Assembly (NCBI GenBank): GCA_016296575.1
Contig: JAEDJA010000020.1
Span: 1-42,781 of the forward strand
Reading direction: 5' to 3'
From: Treponema sp.
GTDB taxonomy: Bacteria > Spirochaetota > Spirochaetia > Treponematales > Treponemataceae
DNA length: 42,781 nucleotides
Shown here: one piece after another, positions 18,501-25,073 of the stretch
Position numbering within the stretch: the first letter of the stretch is position 1
How the letters are laid out: the number at the start of each line of letters is the position of its first letter
The notes under the pieces: model-generated
Databases searched by the model: none
What the model saw: the letters and a program-made list of their open reading frames with translations, nothing else
Told to the model about the DNA's origin: nothing
Translations under genes and position numbers: made by a program

Positions 18501-19942
18501 CAGTCTTCAGTTTTGAAAAACTTATGGATGTTGATACTCACCTGGGACCAGAAATGAAGTCAACTGGTGAAGTTCTTGGAATTGCTGCCACAATGGAAGA
18601 AGCAATTTTCAAAGGACTCATAGGGGCTGGTTACAACATGAAGCGAAGCGGGGGAGTTCTTTTCAGCGTGCGTAAAACTGACCGTTATGAACTTCCTTCC
18701 CTTGCAAGAAAATTCTACGACATGGGCTTTAAGCTTTATGCAACAGAAGGAAACGCAGAAACTTTGCGTGACTTTGGAATGGAAGTTGAAACTGTAAATA
18801 AGATTCACGAAAATCCTGACGACAACCTGCTTACTCTTATGGATTTGGGAAAAGTTGATTATGTTATTTCAACTTCAGCTAAGGGTCGTGACCCTCATGC
18901 AGATAGTGTTCGAATGCGCCGTCATGCAGTAGAAAGAGATATTCCGTGTCTTACAGCAATCGATACAGCAAATGCCATTGCAAACTGTCTGAAGTCAAAA
19001 TACAGTGCAGAAAATGTTGAGCTTATCGATATCAATAAGCTCCGTGAAGTTGATCAGGTTGTTCACTTTACAAAAATGTCTTCAACAGGAAACGACTTTA
19101 TCATCATTGATACACGTGAACAGTTTATCAATAACCCGGGTGGCTTAGCTGTGCGCCTTTGTGACAGACGAAGCGGAATCGGGGCAGACTCTCTGGTACT
19201 GGTTGGTAAAACTTCAAAGGCCGATGCTTCAATGCGCTTTTACAACCTGGACGGAACTGAAGGTATGATGGCTGGTAACGCTCTTCGCGCCGTTGCAAAA
19301 TATCTTTACGACAATAACATTGAAGGCATAAGAGACCGCCACAACAAAAATGATACAACAGCTGAAATCACAATCAAAACTCAGGCTGGTGTAAAAAAGG
19401 TAAAGATTTACAAGCTGAACGGAAAAGTAAGCTCTGTAATGATTGATATGGGAAAACCTTCAAAAATGATTCCAGAAACTGTAAAAGGCTCTAGCGAAAT
19501 TACCGGAACCTCTAAAGGTGCAACAACTTCTTGTAAACTGAATATCGAAGGCACTTTCTATGATGTTACAACATTGAGTGTAGGAAACCCACACTGTGTA
19601 ACTTTCGTTGATTTTGTAGATAAACTGGACCTTAAAACCCTTGGACCAAAGTTTGAACATCACAAGGCCTTCCCTGAAAGAACAAATACAGAATTCGTTC
19701 GCGTTGTAGGACCAAATGAACTGAAAATGCGCACCTGGGAACGGGGTAACGGTGAAACTCCAGCCTGTGGGACTGGTGCCTGTGCTGCCGTAATCACTGC
19801 AGTAGAAAAAGGATTTTGTCCTTTGAACGAGGATATTACGGTAAACGTTCGTGGCGGCCAGATGTATGTCCGCTATACAGGTGATTCAGTTTATCTGACC
19901 GGTGAAACAACTCTTTCTTATGAAGGTGATGTAGAAATCTAA
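15503..19942 (+). CDS. carB: Carbamoyl-phosphate synthase large subunit fused to a DapF-like (diaminopimelate epimerase family) domain
   Basis: 1479 aa in one open frame. Residues ~1-1185 are CarB: two ATP-grasp synthetase halves (starts VIGSGPIIIGQAAEFDYAG and VLGSGPIRIGQGIEFDYAS) and a C-terminal allosteric MGS-like domain (KLYATEGNAETL). Residues ~1187-1479 are a DapF-fold domain: STGNDFIIID, GIGADSLVLV, GNPHCVTF, and ERGNGETPACGTGACAA with catalytic Cys1422. The first catalytic Cys of DapF is replaced: the segment reads MMAGNALRAV with Ala1257 where CGNG is usual, so normal epimerase activity is doubtful. A 64-residue repeat-encoded insert lies at ~480-543, in the oligomerisation region between the halves. 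The ribosome binding site AGGAGG precedes ATG 15503. Confidence 0.95.
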   Translation: MPLNKDIHKVMVIGSGPIIIGQAAEFDYAGSQACKALKEQGLEVVLVNSNPATLMTDHTMADQIYIEPLIPKTIQRIIEKEKPDSLLSTLGGQTGLTLSMELAKSGFLKAHGVRLLGAKPETIDKAEDRQMFKDTMEKIGEPCIPSKVVTDYESALDFAKNGIGLPAIIRPAFTLGGTGGGIAHTWEEFDEIAHNGLHRSPIHQILVEKCISGWKEIEFEVMRDGRGNVLTVCSMENFDPVGVHTGDSIVIAPAVTLSDKEYQMLRSAALNIISSLGMEGGCNCQFALNPDTFEYAVIEVNPRVSRSSALASKATGYPIAKVAALIAIGYNLDEIPNFVTKKTAACFEPVLDYVVVKMPKFPFEKFVYAKRDLGTQMKATGEVMAMGQTFEQAIMKACRGCEVGVQSLNLPVFEEENDEKIRERVGQCTDQRIFAIFQAIKRRIMTLEEIHNVTKIDMWFLSKLLNLAKMEWELAACKKVVSTGSTTGARGSTTNKTGSTTGERSLDYALDDKGVVSTGSTTDARGSTTGARGSTTNKTDSTTALTPELYLKAKNLGYLDKVIQQISGTKIVGCSGILSEAKDASRLVKKGQLAHIPASYKMVDTCAGEFNAETPYFYATYDGENEAAEYLEERKNALSPQTGAASSFGSGISAGAWGKQKEKSKGTIIVLGSGPIRIGQGIEFDYASVQCVWALKRLGYEVVTINNNPETVSTDFDTSDRLYFEPLTPEDVMGVINTEKPVGVVVAFGGGTAIKLANFLADQGIRILGTSADAIDLAEDRERFDALCEKLQIKRPRGLTVLTEEEALNATKELGYPVLLRPSYVLGGQNMIIAFNDDDVKEYMKIILAQGIENPILIDQYKMGTELEVDAICDGKDILIPGIMEHIERTGIHSGDSIAVYPSWNLNDVIREKIINQSRELALALGTKGLVNIQYLIYNNDLYIIEVNPRSSRTVPYISKVTNVPMVDLAVRAMLGERVKDMGYGTGLYKIPPYFAVKVPVFSFEKLMDVDTHLGPEMKSTGEVLGIAATMEEAIFKGLIGAGYNMKRSGGVLFSVRKTDRYELPSLARKFYDMGFKLYATEGNAETLRDFGMEVETVNKIHENPDDNLLTLMDLGKVDYVISTSAKGRDPHADSVRMRRHAVERDIPCLTAIDTANAIANCLKSKYSAENVELIDINKLREVDQVVHFTKMSSTGNDFIIIDTREQFINNPGGLAVRLCDRRSGIGADSLVLVGKTSKADASMRFYNLDGTEGMMAGNALRAVAKYLYDNNIEGIRDRHNKNDTTAEITIKTQAGVKKVKIYKLNGKVSSVMIDMGKPSKMIPETVKGSSEITGTSKGATTSCKLNIEGTFYDVTTLSVGNPHCVTFVDFVDKLDLKTLGPKFEHHKAFPERTNTEFVRVVGPNELKMRTWERGNGETPACGTGACAAVITAVEKGFCPLNEDITVNVRGGQMYVRYTGDSVYLTGETTLSYEGDVEI
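16940..17131 (+). repeat. In-frame 21-bp tandem repeat array inside carB
   Basis: Seven copies (the last partial) of a 21-bp unit with the core AGGCTCAACCACC and alternating tails (GGTGCACG, AATAAAAC and others) start at 16951, 16972, 16993, 17056, 17077, 17098 and 17119. A 42-bp spacer (17014-17055) holds a second well-known type of dispersed repeat (CCCTCGACTACGCTC) and a second copy of GTGGTTTCGAC. All units are multiples of 3, so carB stays open and gains a Gly/Ser/Thr-rich stretch (GSTTGAR, GSTTNKT). Confidence 0.9.
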
Positions 19943-19990
19943 CTTTAAGGTTTTCATTTTATCCTAGTTTACGGTGCCCTTAATCTTGTT

Positions 19991-21904
19991 CTATTCTGTT
20001 CTTCTTACAAGATGGAACAATTTTTCCCGGGTAAGCATGTAGAAAACCGGACGGCCGTGAGGGCAGTGAGGATCAGGAAGCTCCAGTGCCTTTTGTGCAA
20101 GCTCTGCTGCATCCACATCTTCCAAAATCCATCCGTCTTTTACTGCGGCTTTGCAGGCTGTACTTGCGGCAATTTTTGCAATAAGCTCCTGTGGGCTTAT
20201 ACGGTCTTCCAGAATCATTTTTGAAAGTTCCTCGTTGTTTCCCTTCCATCGGTCAGGCGTTGTTGTAATGTGGAAAAGATAATCGTCCACCTGGGTGATG
20301 GCAAAACCGAATTTTGTAAGGTCTTCTTCAATAGAGCGAACATAGTCAGTCTGTGCAGTGTTTTCAGTTCTGATTTCATAAGGAAAAAGAAGATTTACTG
20401 TTCCGCCGTCTCCCTCCATAATCTTGTCGTAAAGAATCCTTTCGTGGGCAGCGTGCTTGTCTATTATGTAAAGAGTGTCATCTTTTTCGCATACAAGGAA
20501 AGTGCCCAAAGCGGAGCCAAGAAATTTAAATGGACTGTTTGCCTTTGAACATTCAAAAATTGAATCCACTGGCAAAAGATTTTGTCCTTCTTTCTGACGC
20601 CCTGATTCTGATTTTTCAGCTTCATCTACAAGTGCTTCCATGGCAAGACTTTGTGTAAAGCCTGGAGTTACTTGTTCCTGGTAGGAATGATGAAGTGCTG
20701 TGTGTGAAAATTTTGAAATTTCTGGTTCTTTTGAGGTCCATCCACCAAAAGAAGAAGGTCTTGGTGATGAAAATCCTTGGGAGGAATGTCCCTGGGAATA
20801 TGCTTCAATAGTCTTAGTTTTTGTTCCATCAGCTGCTGGTAAAAAGCCTGGAATATAACTTTCTTTTTCCATCTGTATTGGAGTAGAATAATTTATCTTT
20901 TCTTCCACTGCCTTTACTGTGTAATTGTGGAAAAATTGTCTTACCCCAGAGCTTATTGAATGATGAATTGCAAAAATATCTGTAAAACGGGCTTCTTTTT
21001 TTGCAGGATGAATATTGAAGTCTACAAGCTTTGGATCAACCTTCAGAAAAACACCTGCCACAGGATAAGTGCCGTTTGGAAAAAATCCCTGTCCACCGTA
21101 TTCTACAGCCTGAACAAGGGAATATTCCTGAATGCGCCTTCCGTTTACAAAAATGTAGATGTCCTTTTTGTTGGCACGGTAAACGCTTGGTTCACCAATA
21201 ACAATTTTTGCCGAATAATCAGCATTATCCTTTATGTCAATTTCGTAAAAAAGCTTTCCGCTTTCCTTAAGCTGAAGCGCCTGTATGAAACGGTTTTTCT
21301 GACTGGATTTTCCCCGGAGCTCCAGCTTTGTTTCTCCGTCGTTTGTAAATTTAAATGCAAGGTCTGGATGAGCCATGGCTTTTTCCATAAAAATTGCCTT
21401 GCACATTATGCCTTCACTTTGAGGTCGTTTCAGAAAAACACGGCGGGCAGGGAAGTTTTCAAAAAGTCCTTCGCTCATAACGATTGTACCTTTTGTTTCT
21501 GCAACCCGGTCAATAAGATGGTCCTCCGTGATGGATGCACGCATTTTCCAGCCACCACTGGCAATGGAAAGTCTGGCAACTGCCGCAATGGAGGCCAGTG
21601 CTTCACCGCGGAAACCAAGAGTAGTAAGCTTTAAGAGATCGTTTTCGTGTTCAATTTTGCTGGTAGCGTGAGGACGTGCACAGGCAGCAAGATCTTCTTT
21701 TGTCATGCCCGAGCCGTTATCTACAATACGGATTTTTTCAATTCCACCACCTGTGATTTCAACAGTTATGGTGTCTGCACCTGAGTCAATGGCGTTGTCC
21801 ATAAGCTCACGAACAATTGATGCCGGGCGTTCAATTACTTCACCTGCCGCAATTTTACGGGCAGTTTCCGCATTCAGTTGTTTTACAGGATTTGCTACAC
21901 TCAT
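19991..21904 (-). CDS. mutL: DNA mismatch repair protein MutL
   Basis: 637 aa. The N-terminal GHKL ATPase has IAAGEVIERPASIVRELMDN, DNGSGM and GFRGEALASI. The C-terminal dimerisation/endonuclease domain has DKHAAHERILYDK (near the DQHAxxE metal motif, with Lys for Gln), STACKAAVK and CPHGRP, so the nicking activity found in non-E. coli MutL proteins is plausible. The middle (~350-430) is a Ser-rich variable linker. The start overlaps the xseB stop by 4 nt (ATGA), so it is the last gene of an xseA-xseB-mutL operon. It converges on carB-dapF across 48 bp with no clear terminator. Confidence 0.96.
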   Translation of the reverse strand: MSVANPVKQLNAETARKIAAGEVIERPASIVRELMDNAIDSGADTITVEITGGGIEKIRIVDNGSGMTKEDLAACARPHATSKIEHENDLLKLTTLGFRGEALASIAAVARLSIASGGWKMRASITEDHLIDRVAETKGTIVMSEGLFENFPARRVFLKRPQSEGIMCKAIFMEKAMAHPDLAFKFTNDGETKLELRGKSSQKNRFIQALQLKESGKLFYEIDIKDNADYSAKIVIGEPSVYRANKKDIYIFVNGRRIQEYSLVQAVEYGGQGFFPNGTYPVAGVFLKVDPKLVDFNIHPAKKEARFTDIFAIHHSISSGVRQFFHNYTVKAVEEKINYSTPIQMEKESYIPGFLPAADGTKTKTIEAYSQGHSSQGFSSPRPSSFGGWTSKEPEISKFSHTALHHSYQEQVTPGFTQSLAMEALVDEAEKSESGRQKEGQNLLPVDSIFECSKANSPFKFLGSALGTFLVCEKDDTLYIIDKHAAHERILYDKIMEGDGGTVNLLFPYEIRTENTAQTDYVRSIEEDLTKFGFAITQVDDYLFHITTTPDRWKGNNEELSKMILEDRISPQELIAKIAASTACKAAVKDGWILEDVDAAELAQKALELPDPHCPHGRPVFYMLTREKLFHLVRRTE

Positions 21905-22161
21905 GCGCGGGTTCCGTTTACCGGTCTGTCAAAATCAGTGAAAATGTCCATCTGTGGAGGATTGTTTTCATCCATAGGTGAAGGTTCTGTCATCAGCATG
22001 TTTACTTTGCCTTCGATTTTGTTCAGTTCTTCTTCCAGTCCGCGGGCCAGTTTAATGCCTTCTTCAAAATCTTTAAGTGCATCTTCCAGAGAAATGTCTG
22101 TTCTTTTGATGTCTGATGTAAGGCTTTCAAGTCTTGCAAGGTTTTCTTCAAAGTTTTTCAT
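21901..22161 (-). CDS. xseB: Exodeoxyribonuclease VII small subunit
   Basis: 86 aa from ATG 22161 (MKNFEENLARLESLTSDIKR). The helical small-subunit pattern is clear: LEDALKDFEEGIKLARGLEEELNKIEGKV. The start follows GGAG by 6 nt; the in-frame TTG at 22173 lies upstream of that ribosome binding site inside xseA and is not favoured. It begins 1 nt after the xseA stop and overlaps mutL by 4 nt. It partners XseA in degrading single-stranded DNA. Confidence 0.93.
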   Translation of the reverse strand: MKNFEENLARLESLTSDIKRTDISLEDALKDFEEGIKLARGLEEELNKIEGKVNMLMTEPSPMDENNPPQMDIFTDFDRPVNGTRA

Positions 22162-22162
22162 A

Positions 22163-23377
22163 TTATTCTCCAATGGTGTTTACAATAGCGGTAAATCTGC
22201 CTTTTGCAGGAACAACTTCCACTTCAGTTCCAGGCTTAAGATTGGCAGCGTCACGGACAATAGCACCTGTGTTTTTATCACGGACCATTGCGTAACCTCT
22301 TTCAAATATAGTTGATGGACTTGCACTTTCCAGAACAGCCGTGCATTGTGCCACAATATTTCTTTTTTCGTTTATTTTTGAAAGAAGATTTTCAACAATT
22401 TCTTTTTTTGCATTTTCAAAGCGGTTCAAATATGGAAGCTCAATATTTCTGAACTGATTCATCATGTTTTCAGGACGGAAGCTTCTTACCATGGCAATCT
22501 TTGTATCTACATTTCCTTTAATAGACTGATAAAGATCATTTTTGTACATGGAAATTGTCTGAAGAATCTGGGCTGTTTCCGGTACAACAATTTCAGCTGC
22601 ATTTGTAGGAGTGGAGGCTCGCACATCTGCCGCATAATCACATAATGCTATATCAATTTCGTGTCCTACAGCCGTAACTACAGGAATCTCACTGGCTGCA
22701 ACAGCACGTACAACGCATTCCTCCGAAAAAGGCAAAAGGTCTTCCACAGAACCTCCACCGCGTCCAACAATAAGAACGTCGCACATTTTGTAAAAGTTTG
22801 CGATTTCAATCATTTTGCAGATGGTTGGAGCTGCACTGTCACCCTGAACAAGAGCTGGAAAAATGTTGATGTTAATTTTTGGATTTCTTGCACGGGCTAC
22901 TTTTAAAATATCCCTAAGTCCTGCTCCAGTTGGCGAAGAAACTATGCCAATGGTTTTTGGAAATCGGGGAAGAGGTTTCTTACGAGCTGGATCAAAAAGT
23001 CCTTCCGCGTAAAGACGTCTTTTCCTTTCTTCCAGCATCTGAAGAAGGTCTCCTACACCGGCCATTTCCATTTTTGAAATGATAATCTGGTAGTTTCCTC
23101 TCGGCGCATAAACAGAAAGACTTCCGTAAACCCGCACCTTATCACCGTTTTTTGGACGGAATGTAAGGTACTGGGCTGCATTTCTGAACATGCATCCGCT
23201 AATCTGAGCACCTGAATCCTTTAATGTAAGGTAAAGATGTCCCGGTCCTGAGGCTGTAAAATTGGAAATTTCGCCTTCAATAATCACAGATCTGAATGAA
23301 CTTTCAATTACGTTTTTTACAAATTCGGTTATTTGTGTAACGGTAAAGACCGGCTCGTGAACTTCATTTCCACCCAT
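22163..23377 (-). CDS. xseA: Exodeoxyribonuclease VII large subunit
   Basis: 404 aa. The N-terminal OB-fold (FRSVIIEGEISNFTASGPGHLYLTLKDSGAQISGCMF) and the catalytic region (GIVSSPTGAGLRDIL, VLIVGRGGGSVEDLLPFSEE, TAVGHEIDIALCDYAADVRASTPTNAAE) match the family. First gene of xseA-xseB-mutL. The ATG at 23377 has no Shine-Dalgarno and sits 6 nt after a TAAAAT -10 element. Confidence 0.95.
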   Translation of the reverse strand: MGGNEVHEPVFTVTQITEFVKNVIESSFRSVIIEGEISNFTASGPGHLYLTLKDSGAQISGCMFRNAAQYLTFRPKNGDKVRVYGSLSVYAPRGNYQIIISKMEMAGVGDLLQMLEERKRRLYAEGLFDPARKKPLPRFPKTIGIVSSPTGAGLRDILKVARARNPKININIFPALVQGDSAAPTICKMIEIANFYKMCDVLIVGRGGGSVEDLLPFSEECVVRAVAASEIPVVTAVGHEIDIALCDYAADVRASTPTNAAEIVVPETAQILQTISMYKNDLYQSIKGNVDTKIAMVRSFRPENMMNQFRNIELPYLNRFENAKKEIVENLLSKINEKRNIVAQCTAVLESASPSTIFERGYAMVRDKNTGAIVRDAANLKPGTEVEVVPAKGRFTAIVNTIGE

Positions 23378-23383
23378 ATTTTT

Positions 23384-23412
23384 ATTTTAACACAATAAAA
23401 AAAATCTGACTA
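23384..23412 (-). promoter_or_regulatory. Promoter of xseA-xseB-mutL; probable leaderless start
   Basis: On the minus strand, -35 TAGTCA (23412-23407), a 17-bp spacer, and -10 TAAAAT (23389-23384). It lies six bases before the ATG, so transcript and coding start nearly coincide. Confidence 0.5.
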
Positions 23413-23446
23413 TTACAATCACGGATTTTATAGTAAAATTAAAAAG

Positions 23447-24436
23447 ATGAAAAAAAGGATTCTTCCTGTAATTTTTGCTTTTCTCATGACACTTTCTCTG
23501 TATGGCCAGAATATTGATTTTCAGGGTGTTCCAGAGGAGCTTATTGGCATTTGGGAAGGTATTGACCGCATAGTTTTTCTGGAAAATGATGAAGAGAATA
23601 AAGCCCATCTGACCATTATTTTAAAAGATTATTACGGCTGGTATTATGACCGTGCTCTGGAAGACGAGATTTACGCAAAAAAAGAACCTCGAATCCGAAA
23701 TACTGCAACATCTAAAAAAGCTGGTAGTGCAGCCATTATGTTTCCTGATTCTCTTTCTGATGAGATGGTTATTACCTATGCAAAAAGGGATGTCCGCAAT
23801 ATTTCTTACCGCATAATTAATGACACAATGTATTTTAATTTCTGGGACATTATTCCTTTAGATAATGCAGTATTCTACCGCGGAAAAATTGACTCTGATG
23901 GAATTCTTGCTTCATATAAAAATACAAAAAATGAATTTATTTCCTATGTTCAGCACAATGACGGATCTGTCTACCGTGTGCGTTACTGGAAAACAAAAAT
24001 GAATTACGATTCTGAAGCAAAGGCCGAAATCAAGCACAATGAGGATGAATATATCTATATTCCAAAAATGATTGTTTCTGAAGGCGTAACCTATACCTGT
24101 GCTACTGGAAAAAGAACTGTAGTTCGAAATCAGGAAAAAGCTTCCTCTCTTTTTGATGGTGCTTTTGTGATTATTAGTCCTGATAATAATTTTGCTGTTC
24201 TTGATAATCTTTATTATATACATCTTGCTGATAAAAAGACTTTTGAAGAGCTTATGCAGATTGTAAAAGAAGCTAATTCCAGAAGAAAACCAGATCCATC
24301 TCCGCTTTTCCCTGAAGAAGCTTTGGATTACCACTGGGATCTTATTGATTATCTGGAAAGCGGCAATAAAATAATAGAAGAAGTTCGTCAGCGTCAGAAA
24401 GATTTTGGACCGCGGGGAAAGGATATTGGAAAATGA
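23447..24436 (+). CDS. Secreted protein of unknown function
   Basis: 329 aa. A clear signal peptide (MKKRILPVIFAFLMTLSLYGQ) is followed by a mixed hydrophilic protein with a mid-region rich in Tyr, Asp and Lys. No membrane segment follows and no Cys lipobox is seen, so a periplasmic or exported location is likely. I do not recognise a family. Its 3' end overlaps ruvC (ATGA), so the two are co-expressed; this looks like an operon of convenience and not a functional link. A promoter is possible just upstream: CTGACT, 17-bp spacer, TATAGT, with only a few nt of leader and no clear Shine-Dalgarno. Confidence 0.8.
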   Translation: MKKRILPVIFAFLMTLSLYGQNIDFQGVPEELIGIWEGIDRIVFLENDEENKAHLTIILKDYYGWYYDRALEDEIYAKKEPRIRNTATSKKAGSAAIMFPDSLSDEMVITYAKRDVRNISYRIINDTMYFNFWDIIPLDNAVFYRGKIDSDGILASYKNTKNEFISYVQHNDGSVYRVRYWKTKMNYDSEAKAEIKHNEDEYIYIPKMIVSEGVTYTCATGKRTVVRNQEKASSLFDGAFVIISPDNNFAVLDNLYYIHLADKKTFEELMQIVKEANSRRKPDPSPLFPEEALDYHWDLIDYLESGNKIIEEVRQRQKDFGPRGKDIGK

Positions 24437-24951
24437 ACGGCGGACTTCTGCAGAGAACACAAAAAAAAATACGACGTGTAATGGGCATTGATCCTGGTCT
24501 TGCAAATACAGGTTTTGGAGTAGTGGACTACTGTGAAGGCAAGTTCCGTCTTGTAAGTTACGGTGTAATCAGTACCAATAAAGAAATGCCTCACGAAGAA
24601 CGGCTTCTTACAATCTATGAAAAGCTTTCCAAGGTTATTGATGAATTCAGGCCCACAGAAGGTTCCATGGAAACCTTGTATTTTGCCAGAAATGTTACTT
24701 CAGCAATGACGGTTTCAGAAGCCCGAGGTGTTGTAACTCTTCTTATGGCCCAGCGGAAAATTCCTTTAAAACAGTATACTCCAAATCAAATAAAGCAGTC
24801 TGTCAGTGGAACAGCAGGTGCCGATAAGGAGCTTGTTGAACGTTGTGTAGCCACTCTTTTAAATCTTCCAGAACCTCCAAAACCTGATCACGCAGCTGAT
24901 GCCATAGCCGGTGCCATCACTCATTTGAATTTTTCCCGTATTTCGTTATAA
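24433..24951 (+). CDS. ruvC: Crossover junction endodeoxyribonuclease RuvC
   Basis: 172 aa. Cuts Holliday junctions in recombination. RNase H-like fold with acidic residues Asp20 (MGIDPGLANTGFGVV), a Glu in SMETLYF, and the C-terminal pair in KPDHAADAIAGAITH. The start at 24433 overlaps the preceding stop by 4 nt; a shorter start at 24481 would remove residues just before GIDPG and is less likely. ruvA and ruvB are not in the window. Confidence 0.95.
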   Translation: MNGGLLQRTQKKIRRVMGIDPGLANTGFGVVDYCEGKFRLVSYGVISTNKEMPHEERLLTIYEKLSKVIDEFRPTEGSMETLYFARNVTSAMTVSEARGVVTLLMAQRKIPLKQYTPNQIKQSVSGTAGADKELVERCVATLLNLPEPPKPDHAADAIAGAITHLNFSRISL

Positions 24952-24952
24952 T
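24925..24952 (+). promoter_or_regulatory. ileS promoter inside the ruvC 3' end
   Basis: -35 TTGAAT (24925-24930), a 16-bp spacer, and -10 TATAAT (24947-24952) overlapping the ruvC stop codon. The predicted start near 24959 gives a leader of about 115 nt before ileS. Confidence 0.65.
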
Positions 24953-24966
24953 AGTAAAATTAGAAC

Positions 24967-25054
24967 AAAGACTTTTTTGTCTACCGCATTTCTGCGTGCC
25001 CTTCCGTCGGAACTCCGACTCCGGTCCCACAGAAAAGTAATAAAAAAAGTCTTT
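24967..25054 (+). promoter_or_regulatory. Structured ileS leader of unknown type
   Basis: A perfect 12-bp inverted repeat (AAAGACTTTTTT at 24967-24978, AAAAAAGTCTTT at 25043-25054) closes a GC-richer interior. The interior holds two small hairpins: CGCA-TTTC-TGCG, and GTCGG-AACT-CCGAC (25006-25019). No T-run follows the outer stem, so it is not an intrinsic terminator. The ribosome binding site (AAGGAG) lies just beyond it. It could be an RNA regulatory leader or an inserted dispersed element. Confidence 0.45.
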
Positions 25055-25073
25055 ATTATAAGGAGTATCTTTA

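Noticed and set aside
19040..19070. carB-dapF fusion as a sequencing or frameshift artefact
   Set aside because: The frame runs through with no low-complexity run at the junction and both domains are complete, so a natural fusion is more likely. Only raw reads or relatives could fully exclude an error.
24959..25073. T-box riboswitch upstream of ileS
   Set aside because: The leader is only about 115 nt. No AGGGTGGNACCGCG-type antiterminator sequence and no terminator T-run are visible.
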